Part shown: positions 34,354-47,160 of the stretch, in pieces
Position numbering within the stretch: position 1 is the first letter of the stretch
How the letters are laid out: each line of letters starts with the position of its first letter
Assembly: GCF_007827045.1 (NCBI RefSeq)
Contig: NZ_RPFW01000007.1
Coordinates: 1-64,000, forward strand
Direction of reading: 5' to 3'
Length of the DNA stretch: 64,000 nt
Origin: Trebonia kvetii
GTDB taxonomy: Bacteria > Actinomycetota > Actinomycetes > Streptosporangiales > Streptosporangiaceae
Program-made: the position numbers and the translations under genes
Notes under the pieces: model-generated
The model's input: the letters and a program-made list of their open reading frames with translations, nothing else
Database searches by the model: none
Told to the model about the DNA's origin: nothing

Positions 34354-36252
34354 TTACCCGCAGGTGCCCTGGAAGCAGGTGGCGGAGAACTTCGTCGGCT
34401 TGCCGACCGCCGTGGTGACGAAGTACAGCCAGGGTCCCGGCTCCGGGTGCAGGACGGCCTTGATCGCCAGTTCCCCTGGGTTGTCGATCGGGGTTGGCGG
34501 CAGGCCCACCTTCTGGGTGTTGTCGTACGGGCCCGACGCCTGCGCCTCCGCGGAGTTCGTCAGGTTGATGCCGTACTTGCCTAGCCCGTAGAAATCGACG
34601 CTGCTGAAGCCGTCAGGCATGCCCCTGGCCTTGCGGTTGATGATCACGCGGGCCATCTTCGGCATGTCCGCGTTCACGCCCGCCTCGGCCTGGACCATCG
34701 ACGCCTCGATGATCAGCTGGCTCGGAGTGAGGCCGACGGACTTCGCCGCCGTCACGATGTTGAGCTGCTGCGCCTCGGCGTTGTAGCGCGCGACCATCGC
34801 CTGCAGGATCTGCAGCGCGGTCTCGTGCGGGACGACCGCGTAGGTCGCGGGGAACAGGTAGCCCTCGAGCTGGCCGTACTTGACGGCGGACGGGAGCTTC
34901 GCTGTCGTGCCCGCATACGAGGGCAGGCCTAGCTTGGACGTCTGCTTCGCCGCCGCCTCGAACTCCGGCAGCGGGATCTTGGTGTGCGCGGCCAGGATCG
35001 TCAGGATCTGGCTGACCCGCTTGCCCTCGGGGATCGTCACCGTGGTCTGCACCCGGTTCTTCTGGTTGAGCAGCGCGGCGTACGCCAGAGTCGCCTTCAT
35101 GTGGTGATTGAGCATGTAGAAGCCCGGCTCGAGGCTAGCCGTACTCGTGCTCGCCTCCGCGGCGACGACGAAGGCCCGCTCACTGGCCACCACTCCGAGC
35201 TGAACCAGGGTCGGCGCGAGTTGCGACGCGGTCTCGCCGCTCTGTATCTGGACCATCGCCGTCGGGGTGGTGCCCGCGCCGGCGTAATCCGCCGGATGGT
35301 ACCTGGCCTCGTACTTGTGGTAGATGTACAGGCCGCCGGTGAGGCCGCCGCCCACGATGGCGCCGACGATCAGCAGGATCAGTATCCGCGGGATCCAGCG
35401 GGTCGCCCGGCGGCGCGGGCGGTTCCCGCCGCCGCCGCCGTTCCTGCCGTTACCGCCGCCCCGGCCGTTTCTGTCGTCGTCCCAGGGGTCGCGCGGACGG
35501 CGGTCATCTTCGCGGAGGCGCTGAGCGGGGCCGCTTGGCCCGCCGCGTCCGGCTGGGCCAGCTTGGCCGCGTCCGCCCTGGCCGCCTTGACCGGCTTGGC
35601 CTCGGCCGGCTGGGCCGCGGGCGCCTGCTCCGGTTCCCTGGCCGCCTGCTCCCGGGCGGCCTGCTCCCGGGCCGCCTGCTCCCGGGCCGCGGCGGTCGTC
35701 GTAGCCGCCCTGGCCGTACCCTTGGTCGCCTTGGCCGAAGCCGGGCAGGAAGGAGCTGTCGCCCTGCTCCTGGCCCCATTCGTCGTAGCCGCCCTGGCCG
35801 TAGCCTGGGTCGCGCGGTTCGTAGCCGGCGTTCATGCGGCGCGACCGGTCGGCGCGCGGGTCGTAGCCGGGCGGAAGCTGCGACATGCCGCCGGATCCGC
35901 GCATGGCGCGCTGGGAGCCGGTGCCGCCGCGCTGGCCGGGCTGGGCCGGGTAGCCGGGCTCGCCTTGATGACCCGGCTGGCCGTAGCCCTGGCCGTCGTA
36001 GCCGGGCTCGCCGTATGCCTGGTTGCCGTAAGCCTCGTTACCGTAGGCCTCGTTGCCGTAGCCGCCGTTTGCCGGGGCGTCGAAGTCCTGGCCGCCGTAG
36101 CCGGGGGTGTCGTAGCTCGCGTAGCCCTGGTCGCCCTGCCAGACGGAGCCGTCGCGCGGCTGCCTACGGTCCCACCCCTGTCCTTCTTCGCCGTACCCCT
36201 GGCCGTCGTAGCCCTGGCCGGGATAGTCGTCTGAGCCGTAGCCGCCGTTCAC
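34354..36252 (-). CDS. mltG: endolytic murein transglycosylase MltG with a giant Gly/Tyr-rich cytoplasmic tail
   Basis: Cuts nascent peptidoglycan strands at the membrane. The 632-residue protein has a single transmembrane segment (ILILLIVGAIVGGGLTGGLYIY, about 288-312), a LysM-like part, and the YceG domain with IIEASMVQAEAG, VARVIINRKARG-type helix (MARVIINRKARGMPDG) and NLTNSAEAQASGPYDNTQ. About 285 residues precede the membrane segment, with GYGNEAYGNEAYGNQAYG and GPGAGGPGAGRPGAGG runs, and are surely disordered; E. coli MltG has only a few residues there. The 5' end overlaps ruvX by four bases. Confidence 0.92.
   Translation of the reverse strand: MNGGYGSDDYPGQGYDGQGYGEEGQGWDRRQPRDGSVWQGDQGYASYDTPGYGGQDFDAPANGGYGNEAYGNEAYGNQAYGEPGYDGQGYGQPGHQGEPGYPAQPGQRGGTGSQRAMRGSGGMSQLPPGYDPRADRSRRMNAGYEPRDPGYGQGGYDEWGQEQGDSSFLPGFGQGDQGYGQGGYDDRRGPGAGGPGAGRPGAGGQGTGAGARGPAGRGQAGQGGQGGRGQAGPAGRGGPSGPAQRLREDDRRPRDPWDDDRNGRGGGNGRNGGGGGNRPRRRATRWIPRILILLIVGAIVGGGLTGGLYIYHKYEARYHPADYAGAGTTPTAMVQIQSGETASQLAPTLVQLGVVASERAFVVAAEASTSTASLEPGFYMLNHHMKATLAYAALLNQKNRVQTTVTIPEGKRVSQILTILAAHTKIPLPEFEAAAKQTSKLGLPSYAGTTAKLPSAVKYGQLEGYLFPATYAVVPHETALQILQAMVARYNAEAQQLNIVTAAKSVGLTPSQLIIEASMVQAEAGVNADMPKMARVIINRKARGMPDGFSSVDFYGLGKYGINLTNSAEAQASGPYDNTQKVGLPPTPIDNPGELAIKAVLHPEPGPWLYFVTTAVGKPTKFSATCFQGTCG
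35644..35688. repeat. 15-bp tandem repeat in mltG (GPGAG region)
   Basis: Three consecutive copies of GCCTGCTCCCGGGCS (15 bp) encode GPGAG-type repeats of the MltG cytoplasmic tail on the minus strand. The last two copies are identical. Confidence 0.8.
36011..36070. repeat. 15-bp tandem repeat in mltG (GNEAY region)
   Basis: Three near-identical 15-bp units of the type CCGTAGGCCTCGTTG plus a fourth diverged unit encode the GNEAY/GNQAY pentapeptides. A second imperfect minisatellite in the same gene. Confidence 0.75.
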
Positions 36253-36737
36253 CGGGCGGTCCCGAGCTCGACGAGCTGGCCCGGGGCGTCGCCGGTGCGC
36301 CGCTCGGCTTCGAGCGCCGCCTCGAGCAGCACCGCGGCGGCGGCGGCGTCGACCGTCTGGCGCCGCGCCCGCGAGTCATGCCCGCTCGCGCGCAGCGCCT
36401 CGTGCGCGGTCGACGTGGTGAAACGCTCGTCGAACAGCCGCACAGGCAGCGGAGCGACCCGCGCCGCCAGGTCCGCCGCGAACTGCCTGGCGGAAACGGC
36501 GGCCTGGCCATCGCGGCCGGACAGTGACCGGGGAAGACCCACCAAGATCTCCATTGCTTCTTCGGCGGTGGCCAGCGAGGCGAGAGCGTCAAGATCGCCC
36601 TTGCCCCGCCGCACCACAGTCAGCGGGGTGGCGAGTACTCCGCGCGGATCGCTTCGTGCAACGCCAATGCGGACAGTACCCGGATCAACGGCCAGACGCA
36701 CGCCAGTCCTCAAGGGTTTACCTGTCCGAATGAACAT
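36249..36737 (-). CDS. ruvX: RuvX/YqgF-type Holliday junction resolvase
   Basis: RNase H-fold nuclease implicated in pre-16S rRNA maturation or Holliday junction cleavage. The 162-residue protein has AVDPGTVRIGVARSD with the first acidic residue, ILVGLPRSLSGRDGQAA, LFDERFTTSTAHEAL with the Glu, and DAAAAAVLLEAALE with the last Asp. It lies 9 bp after alaS and overlaps mltG by four bases, the common actinobacterial arrangement. Confidence 0.93.
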   Translation of the reverse strand: MFIRTGKPLRTGVRLAVDPGTVRIGVARSDPRGVLATPLTVVRRGKGDLDALASLATAEEAMEILVGLPRSLSGRDGQAAVSARQFAADLAARVAPLPVRLFDERFTTSTAHEALRASGHDSRARRQTVDAAAAAVLLEAALEAERRTGDAPGQLVELGTAR

Positions 36738-36746
36738 GGCATCACG

Positions 36747-39472
<2,726 letters not shown>

Positions 39473-39473
<1 letters not shown>

Positions 39474-39823
39474 CAGTGGTCTTCCCTCTTGTCGTGGTCG
39501 TGGTCGGAACGGTAGCTGTTGCTCGTACCGGTTGTGCGTTGGCTTCTACCGCTTGTGCGTTGGCTTCCGCTTGGGCCAAGGGTAGGCGCAGGCCTGCCCT
39601 GTTGCCGAGCGATATACATGTCCATGCCCTCGCGCACGTCGCGGGTGAAACGGAGCGTCTCGCGAGCCCAGTGGCGCTTGCGCCGGGGGCTCGCCGGCCT
39701 TCCCTGGCGGCCGGGCCGCACGCCAAGCGTCTCGGATACCTGACGGCTCAGCGCGGAGACACGCCGGTACCCCATGATGCCGCCGGCGGCACCGACGGTG
39801 AGCCAGAATCCCCTGCGGATCAT
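39473..39823 (-). CDS. DUF6167-type small membrane-associated protein
   Basis: A 116-residue protein with one N-terminal hydrophobic stretch (GFWLTVGAAGGIMGYRRV), a basic middle (RRKRHWARETLRFTRDVREGMDMYIARQ) and a polar Ser/Thr/His/Asp tail. It sits between the DUF948 gene and alaS, as in Streptomyces. Function unknown; presumed envelope-associated. Overlaps the DUF948 gene by four bases. Confidence 0.75.
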
Positions 39824-40293
39824 GCGCGTGCCCGCGTACCCGCGTGGCCCGCGCTCGGCAGTTCGGCGCTGTTCACGACCCGGCCGGGCAGCGCGCCCTG
39901 GCGCGTCACGGTGCCACGGCGCAGTCCCACGGCGTGCCGCACCCCGTAGGCCACGGCGGCGGCCCGGCCGATGGGACCGCCGACCACCGCGCCGGCCACC
40001 GACCGCCCGATGCCGGCCAGCGCGTTCGCCTGGCCCGCGAGTTCGGTCATCGAGTCGCCAAGATCGGCAACGGCCGTGGTGGCCGCCTCGGTCCTGTCCA
40101 ACTGCGCGCTTGCCCTGTCGACCGCCGCGTTCGCGCGGGCGAACAGCGCCTCCTGGCCGGTCCTCGTCTCGCGCACCAGGGTGGCGGCGTCACCGAGCAC
40201 CCGGGTGAAGCGCACCGCGAGGTACACCCCGGTGCAGGCGAGGACGGCGAAGCTGACGGCGGCGATCAGTGCCGCGACGCCTGCGATGCTCAT
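39820..40293 (-). CDS. DUF948-type membrane protein
   Basis: A 157-residue protein: one N-terminal transmembrane helix (VAALIAAVSFAVLACTGVYLAV), then a long heptad-like helix (ARANAAVDRASAQLDRTEAATTAVADLGDSMTELAG) and a small Gly-rich hydrophobic part (GIGRSVAGAVVGGPIGRAAAVAYG). This is the DUF948 pattern. It may scaffold envelope proteins; there is no direct evidence. It is coupled to the DUF6167 gene. Confidence 0.8.
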   Translation of the reverse strand: MSIAGVAALIAAVSFAVLACTGVYLAVRFTRVLGDAATLVRETRTGQEALFARANAAVDRASAQLDRTEAATTAVADLGDSMTELAGQANALAGIGRSVAGAVVGGPIGRAAAVAYGVRHAVGLRRGTVTRQGALPGRVVNSAELPSAGHAGTRARA

Positions 40294-40341
40294 GCGATGA
40301 CCACCCTCTTACTCACTTGCCCGTGACGCTTCCCCGCCCGG

Positions 40342-41802
40342 TCACTGCGACTGCCCCGCGACGCCGGGTTGACTCGCTTCTGCCTTCGCCTCCTGGCCGG
40401 CCTCCGGGGTCGCGGCTGCCCCCTCGTCCGGTGCGTCGCGCGGCGTTTCCCGCTGGGTCTCCTGCGATGTTTCCCGCGGTGTTTCCCGCGCCTCCTGGTC
40501 AGGATGGAGGATCTGCCGGATCAGCCGCGTGCGTTCGGAGAAACGGCTCTCCATGCCATGGGTCGACGGCTCATAGTACGCCCGGCCGTTGACGACGTCC
40601 GGTGCGTACTGCTGCGCCACGATGCCCTCGGGCAGATCATGCGGATAGACGTAGCCCTTGCCGTGGCCAAGACTCTTGGCACCAGGGTAGTGCGCGTCGC
40701 GCAGGTGCGCTGGGACCGCACCGATCAGGCCGGAGCGCACGTCGCTCTCCGCCGCGCCGATCGCGCGGATGACGGCGTTGGACTTCGGCGCCAGGGTGAT
40801 GTGGATGACCGCCTGCGCCAGGTTGATCCGCGCCTCGGGCAGGCCGACGAACTCCACCGCCTGCGCGGCGGCCACGGCGGTCTGCAGCGCGGTCGGGTCC
40901 GCCATGCCGACGTCCTCGCTCGCGTGCACGATCAGCCGCCTGGCGATGAACCTCGCATCCTCACCCGCCGCGATCATCCGCGCCAGGTAGTGCAGCGCCG
41001 CGTCCACGTCGCTGCCGCGCATCGACTTGATGAACGCGCTGATCACGTCGTAGTGCTGGTCGCCGTCGCGGTCGTAGCGGACGGCCGCCCTGTCGACCGC
41101 GCGCTCCAGGGTCGCCGTGTCGATGTGGCTGGTGCCGAGCGCGGCGGCCTCCAGGTAGGTGAGCGAGCGACGCCCGTCACCGCCGGCCAGCCTGATGAGG
41201 TGCTCCAGGGCGTCGTCGTCGATCTCGACGGTGTTCTTGAGCCCGCGCTCGTCAGTCAGCGCACGCGTGACGAGCGTTCTGATGTCGTCGTCATCCAGCG
41301 GCTGCAGCGTCAGCAGCAGCGACCGCGAAAGCAGCGGCGAGACCACGGAGAACGACGGGTTCTCCGTCGTCGCGCCGATGAAGGACACCCAGCGGTTCTC
41401 CACGGCAGGCAGCAGCGCGTCCTGCTGCGTCTTGGAGAAGCGGTGCACCTCGTCGATGAACAGCACGGTCTGACGGCCGCTCATGCCGAGTTGCTGGCGC
41501 GCCGCGTCCACGGCGGCGCGCACGTCCTTGACGCCGGCGGTGACGGCGGAAAGCTCGGTGAACCGCCGCTTCGTCACCTGGCTGACGACGTAGGCGAGGG
41601 TGGTCTTGCCCGTCCCAGGCGGTCCCCACAGCACCAGGGACATCGGCGCGTCATTCTCGATGAGCTTGCGGAACGGCGTGCCCGGTGCGGTGAGGTGCCG
41701 CTGACCGATCACCTCGTCGAGCGTCCGCGGACGCATCCGCACGGCGAGCGGCGCGGCGCTCGCGGCGGCCCGCTCACCCGCCTCATCGAACAAACTGTCC
41801 AC
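40342..41802 (-). CDS. rarA: replication-associated recombination protein A (RarA/MgsA ATPase)
   Basis: AAA+ ATPase acting at stalled replication forks, 486 residues: RPRTLDEVIGQRHLTAPGTP, Walker A LWGPPGTGKTTLA (about 56-68), Walker B TVLFIDEVHRFSKTQQDALLPAVE, sensor GATTENPSF, and the C-terminal oligomerisation domain ending GYVYPHDLPEGIVAQQYAPD. A Gln/Glu/Thr/Ala-rich tail of about 55 residues follows. GTG 41802 is preceded by TAGGCT six bases upstream, so the message is probably leaderless. Two DnaA-box-like sequences lie 105-145 bp upstream. Confidence 0.94.
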   Translation of the reverse strand: MDSLFDEAGERAAASAAPLAVRMRPRTLDEVIGQRHLTAPGTPFRKLIENDAPMSLVLWGPPGTGKTTLAYVVSQVTKRRFTELSAVTAGVKDVRAAVDAARQQLGMSGRQTVLFIDEVHRFSKTQQDALLPAVENRWVSFIGATTENPSFSVVSPLLSRSLLLTLQPLDDDDIRTLVTRALTDERGLKNTVEIDDDALEHLIRLAGGDGRRSLTYLEAAALGTSHIDTATLERAVDRAAVRYDRDGDQHYDVISAFIKSMRGSDVDAALHYLARMIAAGEDARFIARRLIVHASEDVGMADPTALQTAVAAAQAVEFVGLPEARINLAQAVIHITLAPKSNAVIRAIGAAESDVRSGLIGAVPAHLRDAHYPGAKSLGHGKGYVYPHDLPEGIVAQQYAPDVVNGRAYYEPSTHGMESRFSERTRLIRQILHPDQEARETPRETSQETQRETPRDAPDEGAAATPEAGQEAKAEASQPGVAGQSQ

Positions 41803-41901
41803 GGTTGGAGCCTACTAGCGCCGGCAACCGCGACAGGACCGCCGTTTGCGGTCATCTGGGTGGTGGCGGGGCCCCGGTAGCATCCGGATGCGACATTTGG
41901 G

Positions 41902-41950
41902 CGGCGTTGTCCACAGGGAACCGTGTCCTGCAAGCGTTATCCACAGGGAC
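41902..41950 (+). promoter_or_regulatory. pair of DnaA-box-like sequences
   Basis: TTGTCCACA (41907-41915) and TTATCCACA (41937-41945) match the actinobacterial and E. coli DnaA-box consensus exactly. They are 30 bp apart, in the same orientation, and lie within a 16-base direct repeat GCGTTRTCCACAGGGA. They sit between rarA and the AbiEi/DUF559-like gene. They may regulate either gene or titrate DnaA. No origin features (box cluster, AT-rich stretch, dnaN) are nearby. Confidence 0.55.
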
Positions 41951-41996
41951 CGGATGGTCCTTCTTTCAGGGCGAGCGTGGCCTGGACGCTGGTGTC

Positions 41997-43175
41997 ATGG
42001 CTCCTGAACTGGCGGGTGAGATCCGGTGGCTGCTGGAACGCCAGGATGGCGTCATCGCGGTTAGCCAGGCGGCGTCCGCCGGTATGTCCGCCAAGACGGT
42101 TCACGGTCAGGTGCGCGCCGGGCGCTGGCAGGTTATGCGTCGCGGTGTCTACGCGGCGTTCACCGGACCGCCGACCCGCCGAGCCGAGCTGTGGGGGGCG
42201 CTGCTGCGGGCCGGACCGGGTGCCGTCCTTAGCCATCAGAGTGCCGCCGAAGTATGGGGCCTCGTCAACGGGGCGGGGCCGGTTATCCATGTCACGGTGC
42301 CGCACGAGAGCAACCCGGAACGGTGTGGGAGGATCCCGGGGGTCGTCGTCCACCGGTCGCGGTCACTGGACCGTGCCCGGCATCCGTCACTCTCGCCGCC
42401 GCGCACGCGGGTCGAGGAGACGGTGCTTGACCTGATCGAGTGCGCACGGAGCTTTGACGAGGCGTACGACTGGATCTGCCGCGCCATCGGGCGCAGGCGG
42501 ACCACGGCGGCGCGTCTGCGCACGGCGGTTGCCGCGCGATCGCGGACTCGCTGGCGACGGGAGGTCGAACTGGCGCTTGGTTACGCCGAGAGCGGGGCGC
42601 TCTCCGTTCTCGAGTACCGATACGTGCGTGGTGTCGAGCGTGCCCACGGGCTGCCCATGGCTTCGCGGCAGGCCCGGGTCAGGCAGGCGACGGGGAACCG
42701 TTACCTCGACAACTTGTACGTGGCTTACCGCGCCTGCGTGGAGATCGACGGAGCGGCGGCTCATCCGTCGGATGAGCAATGGCGGGATAAGGGGCGTGAC
42801 CGCTGGAATGCCGTGCACGAAGGGATTGAGACCATCCGGGTTGGGGTGCTTGACCTGATCAGCAAGGAGCGTCAGTGCCGTACTGCGGCGGATGTGGCCA
42901 AGTGGCTCAGTGGTCGCGGGCCGGCGGTCGGACGTCCGTGCGGTCCGGGGTGCCCGGTCTCGTTAGTGGGTGTAGTCCGGGCCGAATATGGGCGAAAAGT
43001 ACACCCGATCAATTTCGGGTGTGGCTGGTGTGGCTCGAGGGTTGCGTGGGGTGGTGCAGGTCGTCAACCGACGGACGCTGCCCAGGCGGAAAGGGAAATG
43101 TACGCCCCGAGAAATGGCCGGGGCCGGGCCAGCCTTAGCGAATTGAGGCTCCGTGAAGCGTTGGAAGATGGCTGA
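41997..43175 (+). CDS. AbiEi-antitoxin-like winged helix fused to a DUF559/Vsr-like nuclease fold
   Basis: A 392-residue protein. Residues 1-95 match the AbiEi-type wHTH (IRWLLERQDGVIAVSQAASAG, QVRAGRWQVMRRGVYAAF, AVLSHQSAAEVWGL). Residues about 200-310 look like a DUF559/Vsr PD-(D/E)XK-like fold (LSVLEYRYVRGVERAHGLP, GNRYLDNLYVAYRACVEIDGAAAH). The tail after about 315 has lower G+C at third positions and two cysteine pairs (CGPGC, CGWC). No AbiEii toxin is adjacent, so it is a solitary protein. ATG 41997 is chosen; the frame is open to 41805 but that stretch holds the DnaA-box pair. Role unknown: regulator, nuclease, or both. Confidence 0.75.
   Translation: MAPELAGEIRWLLERQDGVIAVSQAASAGMSAKTVHGQVRAGRWQVMRRGVYAAFTGPPTRRAELWGALLRAGPGAVLSHQSAAEVWGLVNGAGPVIHVTVPHESNPERCGRIPGVVVHRSRSLDRARHPSLSPPRTRVEETVLDLIECARSFDEAYDWICRAIGRRRTTAARLRTAVAARSRTRWRREVELALGYAESGALSVLEYRYVRGVERAHGLPMASRQARVRQATGNRYLDNLYVAYRACVEIDGAAAHPSDEQWRDKGRDRWNAVHEGIETIRVGVLDLISKERQCRTAADVAKWLSGRGPAVGRPCGPGCPVSLVGVVRAEYGRKVHPINFGCGWCGSRVAWGGAGRQPTDAAQAEREMYAPRNGRGRASLSELRLREALEDG
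42995..43022 (-). terminator. intrinsic terminator for aspS inside the convergent gene
   Basis: Perfect 8-bp stem ACACCCGA/TCGGGTGT with a 6-base loop, followed on the minus strand by ACTTTT. It lies about 225 bp past the aspS stop and within the last 180 bp of the plus-strand AbiEi-like frame. This is the classic hairpin-plus-T form for minus-strand transcripts. Confidence 0.55.
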
Positions 43176-43247
43176 GTGCGTTTTCCCTGGTGTGGAGGCG
43201 CGGAGACACTCCCGCCCCCACGACCACGCGGGGATGAGAGGACGCGG

Positions 43248-44992
<1,745 letters not shown>

Positions 44993-44996
<4 letters not shown>

Positions 44997-46285
44997 TCCG
45001 CTTCGTCTCCCGCCAGTGTGTTGACCAGCCAGTGCACGGCTTCTGCCGCCGCCACGTCCTGCTGGTCGCCGTCTTTGAGGTCCTTAATCCGAACGGTGGC
45101 GTTGCGCCGCTCTTCGGCACCGATGAGCACCGCGAAGCGGGCGCCCGACCGGTCGGCCGCCTTCATCGCGCCCTTGAGGCCGCGGCTGGTTTGACCGCGG
45201 CTGGCGAAGGCCATGTCGGCGTGCACCCCGGCCCGCCGCAGGGCGGTGATCAGGGCGAGCACGTCGGTGTGCGCCTCGTCGCCGAGTGCCACGCCGAAGA
45301 CCTGGCAGTCGGTGGCCGCCGCGGCGGTCGCCGCACCGCGCTCGGACTCGATGGCTAGAACTATACGGTCAAGGCCCACCGCGAAGCCGATGCCGGGCAG
45401 CGGCGGGCCGCCGATGTCCTCGCTGAGCCCGTCGTAGCGGCCGCCGCCGCCGATGCCGGACTGCGCGCCGAGCAGCGCGTGATCGAACTCGTAGGTGGTC
45501 CGCATGTAGTAGTCAAGGCCGCGGACCAGGCGCGGTGCGTCCGTGAAGGGGACGCCCAGGCTGGTCAGCAGCGCGCGCACCGCGTCGTGGTGCGCCTTGC
45601 AGTCGCCGCACAGGTAGTCGACGATGTACGGCGCGTTCGCCGTCTGCTCGCGCACCTCGGGTCGCTTGTCATCGAGGACGCGCAGCGGGTTGATCTCGAT
45701 CCGCTGCCTGGTGTCCTCGTCCAGGTCGAGCTTGCGGAGGAACTCCTGGAGCGCGGCCCGGTAGACGGGACGGCAGTTGTTGTCGCCCAGGGTGTTCAGC
45801 AGCAGGGTGAACTGGGTGAGGCCGAGCGAGGCGTAGGCGTCGTAGGCGATGGCGATCGTCTCGGCGTCCACCGCCGGGTCCTCGGTGCCGATCGCCTCCA
45901 GGTTGAACTGGTAGAACTGCCGGTACCTGCCCGCCTGCGGGCGCTCGTAGCGGAACGCGGGGCCGGAGGTGAAGACCTTCACCGGAAGGGCGCCCTTGTG
46001 CAGGTTGTACTGCAGAACGGCGCGCAGCACCCCGGCGGTGAACTCGGGGCGCAGCGTGATCTTGTCGCCGCCGCGGGACTCGAAGGAGTACATCTCCTTG
46101 CGGACCACGTCGGATGACTCGCCGACGCCGCGGACGAACAGGCTGGTGTCCTCGAAGACCGCCGTCTCAATGCCGGCGTAGCACGCGCGGCGGGCGGATT
46201 CGTTGAACGCATCGCGTGCCTCCTGGAAGAGCGCGCTGCGCGGCGGTACGTATTCTGAGACCCCCTTCGGGGCCTGGAAGCTCAT
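44993..46285 (-). CDS. hisS: histidyl-tRNA synthetase
   Basis: Class II synthetase, 430 residues. Motif 1 region GVSEYVPPRSALFQEARDAF, motif 2 SGPAFRYERPQAGRYRQFYQFNLEAIG, histidine motifs LVRGLDYYMRTTYEF and GGGGRYDGL, motif 3 GIGFAVGLDRIVLAIE, and the C-terminal anticodon-binding domain. It follows the MBL gene by 5 bp and is coupled to aspS by an ATGA-type overlap, the usual actinobacterial order. Confidence 0.97.
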
Positions 46286-46290
46286 GGTGG

Positions 46291-46974
46291 TTACAGCCCT
46301 TTCTGGGCCGGCTGAAGTCCGGTAAGGAACGGATTGGAGCCGCGCTCGTCGCCGATCGTGGTCTGCGGGCCGTGACCGGGAAGCACGATCGTCTCGTCGG
46401 GCAGGGTCAGCGTGCGGGCAAGCGACTTCAGGATCGTCGCGTGGTCGCCGCCTGGCAGGTCGGTGCGGCCGATCGAGCCGGCGAACAGCAGGTCGCCAGT
46501 GAACAGGGCATCGAGGTCATCTTCGCCGCTACGGAAGGTGACCGAGCCCGGCGTATGGCCCGGGGTATGGCCGATGGTGATGTCCAGGCCCGCCACGGTG
46601 ATCACATCGCCGTCGTGAAGCTGACGGACGTCGTCCGGCTCCGCGAACGTCATCCCGCCCATGAACTGCTGCTTGGCCAGCAGGGACAGGCCCTTGCCCG
46701 GGTCGGCGAGCAGTTCGCGGTCATCGGGGTGGATATAGGCGGGAACGCCCTTGGCACCGCAGACCGGTGCGACGGACCACATGTGATCGACGTGACCGTG
46801 TGTGAGCAGCACCGCGCTAGGCTTGAGTCGGTAGCGGTCGAGCAGTTCCTCGATCCCCCGCTCGGCATTCTGCCCCGGGTCGATGATCACACACTCCTCA
46901 CCGGGCGCCGGCGCCACCAGGTAACAGTTGGCGGCGAAGGCACCCGCGGGAAAGCCAGTGACTAGCACTGTCAC
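46291..46974 (-). CDS. metallo-beta-lactamase fold hydrolase (glyoxalase II-like)
   Basis: A 227-residue MBL hydrolase with the metal motif THGHVDHMWSV (HxHxDH, about residue 59), the GHTPGSVTF histidine, FTGDLLFAGSIGRTDLPGG with the bridging Asp, and PGHGPQTTIGDE at the C terminus. This resembles hydroxyacylglutathione-hydrolase-like proteins conserved next to hisS. The likely substrate is a thioester or related metabolite. GTG 46974 or GTG 46968 may be the start; TAGCCT lies just before, which favours the second in a leaderless mRNA. Confidence 0.88.
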   Translation of the reverse strand: MTVLVTGFPAGAFAANCYLVAPAPGEECVIIDPGQNAERGIEELLDRYRLKPSAVLLTHGHVDHMWSVAPVCGAKGVPAYIHPDDRELLADPGKGLSLLAKQQFMGGMTFAEPDDVRQLHDGDVITVAGLDITIGHTPGHTPGSVTFRSGEDDLDALFTGDLLFAGSIGRTDLPGGDHATILKSLARTLTLPDETIVLPGHGPQTTIGDERGSNPFLTGLQPAQKGL

Positions 46975-47001
46975 AGGCTACCGACTCATCAGATGGTGCA
47001 G

Positions 47002-47051
47002 CGAACCGATAACAGGGCTCCACCCCCCGGGCAACTGCACGAACCGATAAC
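47002..47051. repeat. 12-bp direct repeat CGAACCGATAAC, two copies
   Basis: Identical copies at 47002-47013 and 47040-47051, starts 38 bp apart, in the divergent region between the MBL hydrolase and the cyclophilin gene. The region 46975-47160 has a TACGAT -10 (47081-47086) for the rightward gene. The repeat may be an operator; no known consensus is matched. Confidence 0.5.
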
Positions 47052-47160
47052 GACAGTTCCATTACCGGACGGCCGGCGGGTACGATGCGCGAACGATCGC
47101 GCGCGAACCCTGGTAACGCGGGCGTTGCGGGCTTAACGCGTATATAGGAGGTCGGCACCC

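Noticed and set aside
41902..41950. Chromosomal origin of replication
   Set aside because: Only two DnaA boxes, no AT-rich stretch, and none of dnaA, dnaN or rpmH nearby.
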